Shown here in pieces: positions 53,646 to 63,461 of a stretch of DNA of 64,000 nt. The stretch spans positions 124,357-188,356 of the forward strand of contig NZ_LMQP01000002.1 in the NCBI RefSeq assembly GCF_001425405.1, given 5' to 3'. Positions within the stretch are counted from its first letter, which is position 1, and each line of letters opens with the position of its first letter. Source of the DNA: Sphingomonas sp. Leaf412 (GTDB taxonomy: Bacteria; Pseudomonadota; Alphaproteobacteria; Sphingomonadales; Sphingomonadaceae). A model generated the notes under the pieces. It was not told the origin of the DNA. It did no database searches and was given only the letters and a program-made list of their open reading frames with translations. Both the position numbers and the translations under genes were made by a program.

Positions 53646-53749
53646 GTCACCCCGGACTTGATCCGGGGTCCATCATGCCGCGTCCGCCGTCTTTGATCCT
53701 CGGAGCGCGCGCTTGCGGCGCGATGGACCCCGGCCTTCGCCGGGGTGAC
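53646..53749. repeat. Inverted repeat with two CCCCGG hairpins
   Basis: A 10-bp outer inverted repeat GTCACCCCGG / CCGGGGTGAC (53646-53655 with 53740-53749). It contains two local hairpins, 53650-53668 (CCCCGGA/TCCGGGG) and 53727-53746 (ACCCCGG/CCGGGGT). It sits between convergent SPOR and purL genes. The hairpin core recurs at 35570-35589. Confidence 0.65.
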
Positions 53750-53784
53750 GGGCCGGGGTGACGGACTGTGAGTGATCGACAACT

Positions 53785-56001
53785 TCAGGCCGCGACCTCT
53801 CCCGCCATCAGCGCGGGGAAGAACCCCTCGTGCGCGGTGCGCAGCGCGTCGAGCGTCACGACATCGTCGCGGTTCGGGCGTTCGAAGATCAGGCGCTTGC
53901 CGCCGGTCCGGCCCAGCGGCTCGACATCGACGCCCGCATCCTGCGCCGCGGCGAGGAAATCGAGCAGCGCGGCGTCGTCGACCGTCACGATATAGACGCC
54001 CTGATCCTCCGCGAAGAACGATCCCGCGCAATCGAACGGCTGCTTGCGGTCGACCATCGCGCCGATGCCGCCCGCCAGCGCCATCTCCGCCAGCGCGACC
54101 CCGACGCCGCCGTCGGACACGTCGTGGACCGCGGTCAGCTGCCCCGACAGGATGCCGCCGCGAACGAGATCGCCCGCGCGCCTTTCCGCATCCAGGTCGA
54201 CGCGCGGCGGGGGGCCTTCCTCGCGCCCGTGGACCTCGCGCAGCCAGAGCGACTGGCCGAGATGGCCGTGGCGCGTGCCGACCGCGAGGATGACGTCGCC
54301 CGACCCCTTGAACGCGATCGTCGCCGACTTCGTCCAGTCCCGCAGCAGGCCGACGCCGCCGATCGCGGGCGTCGGCAGGATCGCGGAGCCGCCGCCGGTC
54401 GCCTTCGATTCGTTATAGAGGCTGACGTTCCCGCTCACGATCGGGAAGTCGAGCGCGACGCAGGCCTGCGACATGCCGTCGAGGCAGCCGACGATCTGGC
54501 CCATGATCTCGGGCCGTTGCGGGTTGGCGAAGTTCAGGCAGTTCGTGACCGCCAGCGGCGTCGCGCCGACCGCGGACAGGTTGCGCCACGCCTCCGCCAC
54601 CGCCTGCTTCCCGCCCTCGACCGGGTCGGCGAAGCAATAGCGCGGGGTGCAGTCGGTGGTCATCGCCAGCGCCTTGTCGGTGCCGTGGACGCGCACCACC
54701 GCTGCGTCGCCGCCGGGACGCTGGACCGTGTCGGCGCCGACCATGTGGTCGTATTGTTCCCAGATCCAGCGGCGGCTGGCGATGTCGGGCGACGCCATCA
54801 GCACCAGCAGGTCGGCGGCGATGTCGCGGCTTTCGGGGACGTCGACCAGCGCCTTCGCGGGCGGGGTGGGGACGTGCGGCCGATCGTACAGCGGCGCGTC
54901 GTCGGCAAGGGGCCCCAGCGGAATGTCGCAGACGGTGTCGCCCTTCCACGTCAGCACCATGCGACCGGTATCGGTCACGCGGCCGATGACGGCGAAGTCC
55001 AGTTCCCACTTCTCGAAAATGGCCTGCGCGAAATCCTCGCGTCCCGGTTTCAGGACCATCAGCATGCGTTCCTGCGATTCGGACAGCATCATCTCGTACG
55101 GGGTCATGCCCGTCTCGCGCTGCGGCACGTCGTCCATGACCAGTTCGATGCCGACGCCGCCCTTGCTCGCCATCTCCACCGACGACGACGTCAGGCCCGC
55201 GGCGCCCATGTCCTGGATCGCGACGATCGCGTCGCTGGCCATCAGTTCCAGGCACGCCTCGATCAGCAGCTTTTCGGTGAAGGGATCGCCGACCTGCACG
55301 GTCGGGCGTTTCGCCTCCGCATCCTCGCCGAAATCGGCCGACGCCATGGTCGCGCCGTGGATGCCGTCGCGACCGGTCTTGCTGCCGACGTACACGATCG
55401 GATTGCCGACGCCCGACGCGGCGGAATAGAAGATCCTGTCCTGGTCGGCGACGCCGACGGTCATGGCGTTGACCAGGATGTTGCCGTCATAGGCGGGGTG
55501 GAAATTGACCTCCCCCCCCACGGTCGGCACGCCGACGCAATTGCCGTAGCCGCCGATGCCGTGGACGACGCCGCTGATGAGGTGGCGCATCCGCGGATGA
55601 TCCGGGCGGCCGAAGCGCAACGCGTTCAAATTCGCGATCGGCCGCGCGCCCATCGTGAACACGTCGCGCAGGATCCCGCCGACGCCCGTCGCCGCGCCCT
55701 GATACGGCTCGATATACGATGGGTGGTTGTGCGATTCCATCTTGAAGATCGCCGCCTGCCCGTCGCCGATGTCGATCACGCCCGCATTCTCGCCGGGGCC
55801 GCAGATCACCTGCGGGCCGGTGGTGGGCAGCTTCTTCAGGTGGAGGCGGCTGGATTTGTAGCTGCAATGCTCCGACCACATGACCGAGAAGATGCCGAGT
55901 TCGACGAGGTTCGGCGCACGGCCCAGCGCGGCCAGGACGCGGTCGTATTCCTCGGGGGACAGGCCGTGGTCGGCGACGATCTGTGCGGTGATCTCGGTCA
56001 T
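53785..56001 (-). CDS. purL: Phosphoribosylformylglycinamidine synthase subunit PurL
   Basis: This 738-residue small-type PurL converts FGAR to FGAM with PurQ and PurS. Motifs: [71 protein letters not shown] and [19 protein letters not shown] 56001 is chosen at the conserved MTEITAQIV start. purQ/purS are not adjacent. Confidence 0.96.
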   Translation of the reverse strand: MTEITAQIVADHGLSPEEYDRVLAALGRAPNLVELGIFSVMWSEHCSYKSSRLHLKKLPTTGPQVICGPGENAGVIDIGDGQAAIFKMESHNHPSYIEPYQGAATGVGGILRDVFTMGARPIANLNALRFGRPDHPRMRHLISGVVHGIGGYGNCVGVPTVGGEVNFHPAYDGNILVNAMTVGVADQDRIFYSAASGVGNPIVYVGSKTGRDGIHGATMASADFGEDAEAKRPTVQVGDPFTEKLLIEACLELMASDAIVAIQDMGAAGLTSSSVEMASKGGVGIELVMDDVPQRETGMTPYEMMLSESQERMLMVLKPGREDFAQAIFEKWELDFAVIGRVTDTGRMVLTWKGDTVCDIPLGPLADDAPLYDRPHVPTPPAKALVDVPESRDIAADLLVLMASPDIASRRWIWEQYDHMVGADTVQRPGGDAAVVRVHGTDKALAMTTDCTPRYCFADPVEGGKQAVAEAWRNLSAVGATPLAVTNCLNFANPQRPEIMGQIVGCLDGMSQACVALDFPIVSGNVSLYNESKATGGGSAILPTPAIGGVGLLRDWTKSATIAFKGSGDVILAVGTRHGHLGQSLWLREVHGREEGPPPRVDLDAERRAGDLVRGGILSGQLTAVHDVSDGGVGVALAEMALAGGIGAMVDRKQPFDCAGSFFAEDQGVYIVTVDDAALLDFLAAAQDAGVDVEPLGRTGGKRLIFERPNRDDVVTLDALRTAHEGFFPALMAGEVAA

Positions 56002-56089
56002 GGGGCGCCTGTAGCTTGTGTGTGGGCCGGTTGCCATACGGGGCATCGCCCCCGCGCCGAGTTCCGTCCGCGCCGGGCGTGGTGGACGG

Positions 56090-57508
56090 TTACCGCCGCC
56101 GCAACCGCCGGAGCAGGCCGCGCTTCTCCAGCGGTTCGAACATCTCCGCCGGGCCCTCGGGGTCCAGCACCTCGTTGTCCGCCAGCCATTTCTCGATCTC
56201 CGTCAGGTCGTCGATCTCGTAGGGGATCAGGCTGCGTCCCGGTCCGCGCAGCCGCTCGATCGTGGCGATCAGGCCGTCGGCGGCGATCCCTTCCGTCACC
56301 GTCGCGGGATCGACCGCCAGATGCTCCGCGATCAGGTCGTCGCGAATGCCCGCGATCGTCGACCCGACATGCGCGATCGTGACGTCGCATTCGGTGTCGA
56401 GCCGCAACGACCGGTTGTTGAGGTTGGACGAACCGATGCGGATCACGTCCTCGTCCACCACCATCACCTTGGCATGGACGTAGATCGGTTCCTCCCCCGC
56501 GGTGACGGGGTGGTACATGGCGAAGCGCTTCTTGTGATCGCGGTGGCGCAGTTCGGCGACCAGTCGCGCGCGCGCGGTGTCCATCGCCAGCGGTTCGAGC
56601 CAGCCCTGCGCGGTCGTGGGATTGACGATCACGATCTCGGGCGGGTCGTCCTCCTTCAGTCGGGCGGCGATCGCCTCCGCGATGCGGCGGGAGGCGAAAT
56701 ACTGGCTTTCGGCGTAGATGCGCCGCTTCGCACGCGCGATCAGGGCGAGATACAGTTCCTCGATCTCGCGAATCTCCTCCTGCCCCTCGTGCAGGGGTTG
56801 CGAGCGCGAGATCGCGACGTCGACGTCGGTGAAGTCCGCCTCGATCGACGCGGGCCAGCAGCGCCCCTCCGCGGGCGGGGGCGGGTCGACCGGGGCGCCG
56901 CCCGCGATCGCCCACCGCGCGCGGCACACCTCGCCCAGCGCGGCGGCGACGGGTCCCTCCAAGGCGGTGGTCGCGTCGTGCCACGGCTTGTACGCGCGGC
57001 CCCAGGGCGTGCGGCGATGCGGCTGATCGTCCAGGTGCTCGCGCGTGTCCCAGCGCTCGTCGGTCATGTCGATCCCGCCGCAGAAGGCGAGGCAATCGTC
57101 GATGACGACGATCTTTTGATGCTGCGAGGCGCCGAACGGGTGGACCGAATCGAGTTTCAGATGGATGCGCGGGCGGGCGAAGCGCCATTTCGTCAGCGTC
57201 CACAAGGTGCGACCGCGGAACAGCGTCTTCACCGCGCCCTTGTCCCAGCGCAGGATATGGACCTGCAACCCCGGCGTCCGCTTCACCAGCCAGCCGATGA
57301 AGTCGCCCACCGTCGTCGGCGCCTCCGGATGGTCGTCGTCCCACGCCAGGTTGATGCGCGCGTCGAAATCCCAGCCGACGAGGAGGATCTGGTGCCGGGC
57401 GTTCAGCATCGCCTGCCGCGCGGCGCGGAAATAGGTGTCGGCGTCGATGACGACCGCGGCGCGGGTGGCGCGCGCAACGCGCCAGTGCGTGTTCGGGGGG
57501 AGCGTCAC
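56090..57508 (-). CDS. Phospholipase D family protein
   Basis: This 472-residue protein has two HKD motifs, [11 protein letters not shown] (His130) and [12 protein letters not shown] (His345), each followed by a [11 protein letters not shown] or [13 protein letters not shown] stretch. It may be a phosphatidyltransferase or phospholipase; it lacks the N-terminal spans of cardiolipin synthase. It overlaps the upstream ArsC-like gene by four bases. Confidence 0.9.
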   Translation of the reverse strand: MTLPPNTHWRVARATRAAVVIDADTYFRAARQAMLNARHQILLVGWDFDARINLAWDDDHPEAPTTVGDFIGWLVKRTPGLQVHILRWDKGAVKTLFRGRTLWTLTKWRFARPRIHLKLDSVHPFGASQHQKIVVIDDCLAFCGGIDMTDERWDTREHLDDQPHRRTPWGRAYKPWHDATTALEGPVAAALGEVCRARWAIAGGAPVDPPPPAEGRCWPASIEADFTDVDVAISRSQPLHEGQEEIREIEELYLALIARAKRRIYAESQYFASRRIAEAIAARLKEDDPPEIVIVNPTTAQGWLEPLAMDTARARLVAELRHRDHKKRFAMYHPVTAGEEPIYVHAKVMVVDEDVIRIGSSNLNNRSLRLDTECDVTIAHVGSTIAGIRDDLIAEHLAVDPATVTEGIAADGLIATIERLRGPGRSLIPYEIDDLTEIEKWLADNEVLDPEGPAEMFEPLEKRGLLRRLRRR

Positions 57509-57825
57509 AGCAGGTCCAGCACGCGGTCGGCCGGGCGCGCGATCACGGCGCCCTTCGCGGTCTCGACCACGGGGCGCTGGATCGTCGCGGGATCGCGCAC
57601 CATCAGGTCGAGCGCGGCATCGTCGTCGGCGACCGCGGTCGAGCCGGGCCGCAGCGCGTCGCGCGGCGCCACGCCCGCGCGGGCGTAGACGCGCGCCAGT
57701 TCGTCGCGCGACGGCGGGTCCTCCAGATACTCGACCACCGTCACCGTCGCCCCCGCGTCGGTCAGCATCGCCAGCGCGGCGCGCGATGTGGAGCAGCGCG
57801 GATTGTGCCAGATGGTCGCGTTCAT
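57505..57825 (-). CDS. ArsC/Spx-family reductase
   Basis: This 106-residue thioredoxin-fold protein has the catalytic cysteine at residue 11 in HNPRCSTSRAAL and later DDDAALDLMVRDPATIQRPVV, the ArsC pattern with the conserved RP. It could be a glutaredoxin-dependent arsenate reductase or a related YfgD-type protein. No ars genes are near. ATG 57825 was chosen from the conserved start. Confidence 0.85.
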   Translation of the reverse strand: MNATIWHNPRCSTSRAALAMLTDAGATVTVVEYLEDPPSRDELARVYARAGVAPRDALRPGSTAVADDDAALDLMVRDPATIQRPVVETAKGAVIARPADRVLDLL

Positions 57826-57835
57826 GGCCCTCGCT

Positions 57836-58525
57836 CTACAGGCTTGATACCGCGGGTCCAGCCCGGGCGACGCGGGTCGCCTGCACCCACCAGGCCAGGG
57901 CGGCGAGAACCGCATAGGCCAGCAGGGCGGTCAGCGGCAGGGAGGCGGGAACGGGATCGACCACGGTCGCCGGTTGCGGCGTGGCCCAGTTCACCAGCTG
58001 GAACGCCAGCAGCGCGGCGATCAGCGTCGCGAGCGATACGCGGCCGATCGCGCCGCGCGACGCCGTCCGCGACGCGAAGACGACGATCGCGAGCGCGACC
58101 AGGCCCAGTTCCAGCGGCATTTCGATCGCGGGATGGTTCCACAGGCCAAGGCCGTAGCGGCGCCCGATCCCGGCCAGCGTCAGGTCGGGCGCATGGACCA
58201 GCAGATCGAGCAGCCAGTGCGACGCGACCACCGCCGCGCCGATCGCCGCCATTCGCCACGTGCCGCGACGCAGCCGGACCAGCAGCGCCCACAGGGCCGC
58301 GAAGCCCAGCGTGCCGATCAGGCTGTGGGTATAGGGCATGTGGTACAGGTCGATCGCGTTCATGACGGTATGGCCGGGGGTTTCGCGCATCCGCTCCGTG
58401 CCGGTCAGGACGAAGGAGAAGAAGGCGATGTCGACGAACTGCGCCGCCACGAACAATGTCGCCAGCCCGGGGCCGCGGCGGGTGCCGGCAAGGGCGAGGG
58501 CGGGGGCGTAGTTGCCGATGAACAT
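57836..58525 (-). CDS. Multispan membrane protein, YdjM-like
   Basis: This 229-residue protein has about six or seven spans. DLYHMPYTHSL and SHWLLDLLVHAPD resemble the H/D motifs of the YdjM (metal-dependent membrane hydrolase-like) family. Function is unproven. It starts 87 bases downstream of the PiT gene on the same strand, across a palindrome, and ends ten bases before the ArsC-like start. Confidence 0.7.
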   Translation of the reverse strand: MFIGNYAPALALAGTRRGPGLATLFVAAQFVDIAFFSFVLTGTERMRETPGHTVMNAIDLYHMPYTHSLIGTLGFAALWALLVRLRRGTWRMAAIGAAVVASHWLLDLLVHAPDLTLAGIGRRYGLGLWNHPAIEMPLELGLVALAIVVFASRTASRGAIGRVSLATLIAALLAFQLVNWATPQPATVVDPVPASLPLTALLAYAVLAALAWWVQATRVARAGPAVSSL

Positions 58526-58574
58526 GGCCGGAAGGGTAGCGCGGGCGGGGGAGGGTGCAATCGGGATCTTCCCA

Positions 58575-58600
58575 AGCCCCTCCCGTGAAGGGGAGGGGCT
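58575..58600. terminator. Palindrome after the PiT transporter gene
   Basis: A 10-bp stem AGCCCCTCCC / GGGAGGGGCT with a GTGAAG loop, 12 bases after the PiT stop, followed by TTTT on the plus strand. It is the same family as 2480-2501. Confidence 0.6.
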
Positions 58601-58612
58601 TTTCGAGAAGGC

Positions 58613-59626
58613 TCAGAACAATCGCGTCAGGCCGTAGAACAGGGCGCCGACCGCCGCGGATGCCGGGATGGTGATGATCCATGCGGTCACCACGTTCTTC
58701 GCCACGCCCCAGCGCACCGCGGAGGCGCGGCGGGCCACGCCCGCACCGATGATCGAGCCGGTGATCGTGTGCGTGGTCGACACCGGGATGCCCAGCAGCG
58801 AGGCGCCGAAGATCACGATCGACCCCGCGGTCGAGGCGCTGAACCCCTGATGCTGCGACAGCTTCGTGATGCGCGATCCCATCGTCTCGATGATCTTCCA
58901 CCCGCCGGTCGCGGTGCCCATCGCGATCGCGATATAGCAGCTGATCGCCACCCAGTGCGGCACCTCGAACTCGCCCGACAGATAGCCGGTGGAATACAGC
59001 AGGACGGTGATGATCCCCATCGTCTTCTGCGCGTCGTTCAGCCCGTGGCTGAGCGAATAGGCGGCGGAGGAGAACAGGTGCATCGCGCGGAACGTGCGTT
59101 CCGCCTTGACCGCGGTGAAGCGATGCAGCGCCCAGCTGGACAGCAGCATCACCCCCAGCGCCAGGAACATGCCGATCGTCGGCGACAGCACGATCGCGAT
59201 CAGCGTCTTGTTCAGCCCGCCCCAGTGGATGCCGGTGAACCCCGCATGTGCGACCCCAGAGCCGATCAGCCCGCCGATCAGCGCGTGGCTGGAGGAGGAG
59301 GGGATGCCCTTCAGCCAGGTCACGACATTCCAGAACATCGCGCCGACCAGCGCGCCGAAGATGACCGCGGGGGTCACCACGTCCTTGTCGATCAGGCCCT
59401 TACCGATGGTTTCCGCCACCGCATGTAGTTGCGGGAAGACCAGGGTCAGGAAATAGGCGGCGAAGTTGAAGAAGGCGGCGAAGACGACCGCGGTGACGGG
59501 CGACAGCAGGCGCGTCGCGACGACGGTCGCGATCGAATTGGCCGCATCGTGCAGGCCGTTCAGATAATCGAACGCCAGCGCGAGGACGATCAGCCCGACG
59601 AGCAGGGGGAAGGCGAGCTGGTGCAT
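58613..59626 (-). CDS. PiT-family inorganic phosphate transporter
   Basis: This 337-residue membrane protein has the two PiT signatures: FDYLNGLHDAANSIATVV near the N-terminus and LSHGLNDAQKTMGI in the second half, plus GIPSSSSHALIGGL and GIPVSTTHTITGSI. It is a low-affinity phosphate (metal-phosphate) symporter. It lies 18 bases after a DUF47 reading frame, a common pairing. Confidence 0.95.
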   Translation of the reverse strand: MHQLAFPLLVGLIVLALAFDYLNGLHDAANSIATVVATRLLSPVTAVVFAAFFNFAAYFLTLVFPQLHAVAETIGKGLIDKDVVTPAVIFGALVGAMFWNVVTWLKGIPSSSSHALIGGLIGSGVAHAGFTGIHWGGLNKTLIAIVLSPTIGMFLALGVMLLSSWALHRFTAVKAERTFRAMHLFSSAAYSLSHGLNDAQKTMGIITVLLYSTGYLSGEFEVPHWVAISCYIAIAMGTATGGWKIIETMGSRITKLSQHQGFSASTAGSIVIFGASLLGIPVSTTHTITGSIIGAGVARRASAVRWGVAKNVVTAWIITIPASAAVGALFYGLTRLF

Positions 59627-59644
59627 GGGGTCGCTGCCGCTCGC

Positions 59645-60709
59645 TCAGGCGTGGTCGATGACGATGCCGTCGATCTCGTCGGCGACATCCTCGAACGCAT
59701 CGGTGATGCGTTCGAGATGCTTGTACAATTCGCGTTCGATCACGAAGCGGAGCGTATCGCTGGTCCCATGGTCGGCCAGCGCGCGGCGCAGGCCCGCGCC
59801 GTGGATCTCGTCGGCATGGCCTTCCATCCGGATCAGCCGCTCGGTCAGTTCGTGCAGTCGCGCGGCGTTCTTCGCCACGTCGCGCAACAGCGGCATCGCC
59901 TCCGCGGTCAGGCGCGCGGCGTCGACCACGATCGCGGCCATGTCGCGCATCTCGGGCGGGAAATCGCTGACGCCGTACAGCGCCGCGGCGCTGGCCGCGG
60001 CGTGCATCTCGTCCACCGTATCGTCCAGCGCGCCGATCAGCGCGGCGATGGCGCTGCGATCGAACGGGGTCAGGAAGGTCGCGCGCACGGTCTTCAGCAC
60101 GTCGCGCGTGATCTCGTCCGCCTCATGCTCGCGCTCCGCGATCTCGCGGATATGCTCGGCGGCATGCGATCCGCCGTGGAACAGCCGCGACGTCGCCTCC
60201 GCAGCGGCCAGCACGGTGGCGGCGTGCGCCTCGAACATCCCGAAGAAATTGCCCGTGCGCGGCAACAGGCGGTGGAACCAGGCGAACATCGAACCCTCTT
60301 TCGTGGACAGACCGGGCACGCTCAGACGGCCGCGGCGGACCGCCGCATTGAATTCCGCCGGCGCGAACGAGCGGAACAGCTCGCGCAGGTCGGGTTCGTC
60401 GACCGCGTCGGCGGCCTCCTTCAGCGAGAACCAGCGACGCTGGCGCTGGTGCTGTTCCTTCCACGTCGGCATTTCCCGGACGACCGCGAGCGGGAAGACG
60501 TCGACGTCGATCATCAGCTGCGCGCCGCTGCCGCGCTTCTTGCGGTAGCGGTAGCTGCCCAGCGGCACCGGGCAGACCGCGCCCGCGACCCCCGCTTCCT
60601 CCTCCGCCTCGATCGCGGCGGCGGCATGTGGCGTCAGTCCACCACCGATGTTGCCCTTGGGCACCACCCAGCGCCCGCTTTCGCGCGACGTGACCAGCAG
60701 GACGCGCAC
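59645..60709 (-). CDS. Nudix domain and DUF47 (PhoU-like) domain in one reading frame
   Basis: One uninterrupted frame of 354 residues. The N-terminal ~115 residues are a Nudix hydrolase of the diphosphoinositol-polyphosphate type (WVVPKGNIGGG, AAAIEAEEEAGV). After a ~25-residue linker, residues 141-354 are a complete DUF47 protein (MFAWFHRLLPRTGNFFGMFEAHA onward), the PhoU-like accessory of PiT transporters. An internal ATG at 60289 with a GAGGG ribosome site would give a normal 214-residue DUF47 protein, so this may be two cistrons lacking a stop between them. Nudix homology (AALPYRSDSAALDAG) extends upstream of GTG 60709 but with no canonical start. Confidence 0.8.
   Translation of the reverse strand: MRVLLVTSRESGRWVVPKGNIGGGLTPHAAAAIEAEEEAGVAGAVCPVPLGSYRYRKKRGSGAQLMIDVDVFPLAVVREMPTWKEQHQRQRRWFSLKEAADAVDEPDLRELFRSFAPAEFNAAVRRGRLSVPGLSTKEGSMFAWFHRLLPRTGNFFGMFEAHAATVLAAAEATSRLFHGGSHAAEHIREIAEREHEADEITRDVLKTVRATFLTPFDRSAIAALIGALDDTVDEMHAAASAAALYGVSDFPPEMRDMAAIVVDAARLTAEAMPLLRDVAKNAARLHELTERLIRMEGHADEIHGAGLRRALADHGTSDTLRFVIERELYKHLERITDAFEDVADEIDGIVIDHA
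60286..60302 (-). promoter_or_regulatory. Internal start and ribosome site for the DUF47 part
   Basis: On the minus strand AAAGAGGGTTCG precedes ATG 60289. The spacing is right for initiation, and the resulting product begins exactly at the DUF47 domain. This supports separate translation of the DUF47 part even though the upstream frame reads through. Confidence 0.55.
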
Positions 60710-60851
60710 GCCCGCATCGAGCGCGGCGCTGTCGGAGCGATAGGGGAGGGCGGCGGTCTGTCGGATGGTCGGGACTCGATTGAACGGTGCGCGCGCTTAG
60801 CGCCCGGTATGTTACAGCCTGACGACATTTTCGAAAGCGCGGCTTGCCTCT

Positions 60852-60934
60852 CCGCCCGAACGGCCTGAGCGAAGTCGAAGGCTATGCGCCCACGGTCGAG
60901 CATAGGCTTCGACTTCGCTCAGCCCGAACGGACG
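60852..60934. repeat. REP-like inverted repeat overlapping the hisF 3' end
   Basis: Arms centred on CTGAGCGAAGTCGAAG and CTTCGACTTCGCTCAG flank a loop near 60885-60900. The right arm overlaps the last codons of hisF (stop at 60919-60921), so the repeat supplies the end of the protein. Same family as 10283-10367. Confidence 0.65.
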
Positions 60935-61698
60935 GGGGCGTGGGCTCTTACCGGCACCCCCGCTGCCGCCAGCGCGGCATGCGCGTCGGCGATGCTCGCC
61001 TCGCCGAAATGGAAGATCGAGGCGGCGAGGACGGCGGAGGCGTGACCCTCCACGACCCCGGCGACGAGGTGGTCGAGATTGCCGACCCCGCCCGACGCCA
61101 CGACGGGCACGCCGGTGCGATCGGCGATGGCGCGGATCAGCGCGAGGTCGTAGCCGTCACGCGTGCCGTCGCGGTCCATCGAGGTGACCAGCAATTCGCC
61201 CGCGCCCAGGTCCGCGAGCCGCAGCGCGTGCGCGACCGCGTCGATGCCCGTCGCGCGGCGACCGCCGTGGGTGAACACCTCCCAGCGGTCGCCGACGCGC
61301 CGCGCGTCGACGCTGGCGACGCAGCACTGGCTGCCGAAGCGTTCGGCGATGTCGGCGACCAGTTCGGGGCGGGCGACCGCGGCGGAATTGACCGCGACCT
61401 TGTCCGCCCCCGCCAGCAGCAGCGCGCGTGCGTCGTCGGCGCTGCGCACCCCCCCGCCGACGGTCAGCGGCATGAAGCAGACCGCGGCGGTGCGGCGCAC
61501 GACGTCCAGGATCGTGTCGCGTCCCTCGTGGCTGGCGCCGATGTCGAGGAAGCACAATTCGTCCGCGCCGGCAGCGTCATAGGCGCGCGCCTGCTCGACC
61601 GGATCGCCCGCATCGATCAGGTCGACGAAGTTCACGCCCTTCACCACGCGCCCGTTCGCGACGTCGAGACAGGGGATCACGCGGGCGCGGACGGTCAT
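60919..61698 (-). CDS. hisF: Imidazole glycerol phosphate synthase subunit HisF
   Basis: This 259-residue TIM-barrel cyclase works with HisH. The catalytic aspartates are in [14 protein letters not shown] (Asp12) and [11 protein letters not shown]. Phosphate loops are GGGVRS and ASGGVGN. ATG 61698 is the conserved start (MTVRARVIP). The last few codons lie in a palindromic repeat. An opposite-strand gene separates it from hisA. Confidence 0.96.
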   Translation of the reverse strand: MTVRARVIPCLDVANGRVVKGVNFVDLIDAGDPVEQARAYDAAGADELCFLDIGASHEGRDTILDVVRRTAAVCFMPLTVGGGVRSADDARALLLAGADKVAVNSAAVARPELVADIAERFGSQCCVASVDARRVGDRWEVFTHGGRRATGIDAVAHALRLADLGAGELLVTSMDRDGTRDGYDLALIRAIADRTGVPVVASGGVGNLDHLVAGVVEGHASAVLAASIFHFGEASIADAHAALAAAGVPVRAHAPVRSG

Positions 61699-61822
61699 GG
61701 TCGGGTGAGGGGAAAGGCCATGGGCGGCGCATGCCGCGGTGCCGGGAGAAGGGCAAGCCGCACCGGTTAACGCGTTCGATTCGCAGGTGGAACAAGCGCA
61801 CGGCGTGGGGGCTTGTGCCGCG

Positions 61823-62689
61823 ATGCATGTCGCTCCCGCCCGCGCCGTCGACATCGACCCGGCCGCCGCCGCCCGCATCAGGCTGACGTATTGGTGGCGG
61901 CACGGCCGGTTGCCCGACCTGGCCGACCCGACCGCCTTCACCGAACTGGTTCAGTGGCGAAAGTTGCACGATCGCGACCCGCGCCTGCCCGTCATGGCGG
62001 ACAAGGCGGCGATGAAGGAAATCGTCGGCGATCGTCTGGGGCGCGACTGGGTCGTCCCGATGCTGTGGTCGGGCACCGCCCTGCCGGACCGACCGGTCGG
62101 ACGCGGGCCGATGGTCGTGAAGGCGCGCCATGGCTGCAACCAGAATGCGTTCGTCCACGACGATGCCGGATGGCGCCGGGCCGGGCGGCGTGCGGTGCGG
62201 TGGGTCGGGGTGCCCTACGGCCGGTGGCTGGACGAATGGCTGTATACGCTTATCCCACGCGGCATCCTGATCGAACCGTTCATCGGCGTCGACGGCGCGT
62301 TGCCCGTGGATTACAAATTCTACGTCTTCGGCGGGCACGTCACGCACGTGCAGGTCCATCTGGACCGCGGCGGCAGGCATCGGTGGACCGTGCACGACCG
62401 CAAATGGATCCCGATGGTGCGCGATGCGCCCGTGGTGACGCGACCGACCGCGCTGGACGCGATGATCGCGGCGGCGGAGGAGATGGGGCGGGGGTTCGAT
62501 TTCGTCCGGGTCGATTTCTATCAGCCCGCGGCCCGGCCACTGTTCGGCGAGATGTGCTTCTATCCCGGATCCGGGCTGGACCCGTTCGATCCCCCGTGGC
62601 TCGACGCCGAGATGGGGCGATTGTGGATGGCGGCGGCGCGCAGGCGGGCAGCGGGGCGGGACGGCGCGCGGGATCGTGTCGCCGCCTGA
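61823..62689 (+). CDS. TupA-like ATP-grasp protein
   Basis: This 288-residue protein resembles the TupA-like ATP-grasp family found in polysaccharide and teichuronopeptide clusters: [78 protein letters not shown] and [15 protein letters not shown]. It probably forms an amide or ester bond on a cell-surface glycan; the substrate is unknown. An upstream GTG at 61739 is an alternative start. It is on the opposite strand between hisA and hisF. Confidence 0.78.
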   Translation: MHVAPARAVDIDPAAAARIRLTYWWRHGRLPDLADPTAFTELVQWRKLHDRDPRLPVMADKAAMKEIVGDRLGRDWVVPMLWSGTALPDRPVGRGPMVVKARHGCNQNAFVHDDAGWRRAGRRAVRWVGVPYGRWLDEWLYTLIPRGILIEPFIGVDGALPVDYKFYVFGGHVTHVQVHLDRGGRHRWTVHDRKWIPMVRDAPVVTRPTALDAMIAAAEEMGRGFDFVRVDFYQPAARPLFGEMCFYPGSGLDPFDPPWLDAEMGRLWMAAARRRAAGRDGARDRVAA

Positions 62690-62694
62690 CGGGT

Positions 62695-63429
62695 TCAGGC
62701 CGCCGCCGCCACGCTCATCGCCGCCGCCAGGTCGAGCCGGCCGTCGTACAGCGCGCGGCCGGTGATGACGCCTTCCACGCCGTCCCGCGCGTGGAGCGCC
62801 AGGACGTGGATGTCCGCGATGCCCGCGACGCCGCCGCTGGCGATGACGGGGATGTCGACCGCGCGGGCGAGGTCGACCGTGGCTTCCACGTTGCAGCCCT
62901 TCAGCAGGCCGTCGCGGCCGACGTCGGTGAACAGCAGAGCGGCGACGCCCGCATCCTCGAACCGGCGCGACAGGTCGAGGACGCTGGTGGTCGATACGTC
63001 GGCCCACCCCTTCGTGGCGACCATGCCGTCGCGCGCGTCGACCGCGACGACGATGCCGCCCGGGAAGGCGGCGGCCATGTCGCGGACGAATTGCGGCTGT
63101 TCCAGCGCGGCGGTGCCGATGACGACGCGCGCGACGCCTGCGTCGAACCACGCCTCCACCGCGGCGGGGGTGCGGATGCCGCCGCCGAGCTGGACGTGGC
63201 CGGGGAAGGCGGCGACGATCCCGCGCACCGCGTCGCCGTTGACGCTGGCACCCGCGAAGGCGCCGTCGAGGTCGACGACGTGCAGATGCTGCGCCCCCGC
63301 GTCGGCGAACAACGTCGCCTGATGCGCGGGGTCGTCGCCGTAGATCGTGGCGCGGTCCATGTCGCCCTCGGCCAGGCGCACGACCTGCCCGGCCTTCAGG
63401 TCGATGGCGGGAAAGACGATGAGGGTCAT
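62695..63429 (-). CDS. hisA: ProFAR isomerase HisA
   Basis: This 244-residue TIM-barrel enzyme isomerises ProFAR to PRFAR. The catalytic aspartates are Asp10 in FPAIDLKAGQVVRL and the one in LLFTDVGRDGLLKG. GGGIRTP and ASGGVAGI bind phosphate. The ATG at 63429 is preceded by GGGGAGGAT inside a hairpin. Confidence 0.96.
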   Translation of the reverse strand: MTLIVFPAIDLKAGQVVRLAEGDMDRATIYGDDPAHQATLFADAGAQHLHVVDLDGAFAGASVNGDAVRGIVAAFPGHVQLGGGIRTPAAVEAWFDAGVARVVIGTAALEQPQFVRDMAAAFPGGIVVAVDARDGMVATKGWADVSTTSVLDLSRRFEDAGVAALLFTDVGRDGLLKGCNVEATVDLARAVDIPVIASGGVAGIADIHVLALHARDGVEGVITGRALYDGRLDLAAAMSVAAAA

Positions 63430-63431
63430 CT

Positions 63432-63459
63432 ATCCTCCCCGAGCGGGCTCGGGGAGGAT
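63432..63459 (-). promoter_or_regulatory. Hairpin that encloses the hisA ribosome binding site
   Basis: A 13-base perfect inverted repeat (63432-63444 with 63447-63459) fills the hisH-hisA gap. On the minus strand its 3' arm holds GGGGAGGAT, ending two bases before the hisA ATG, so the Shine-Dalgarno sequence is paired when folded. It is related to the murB hairpin at 40790-40816. Confidence 0.65.
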
Positions 63460-63461
63460 CG

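Noticed and set aside
53830..56382. 850-codon plus-strand frame opposite purL
   Set aside because: Antisense shadow of a fully recognisable PurL; no signal, motif or ribosome site of its own.
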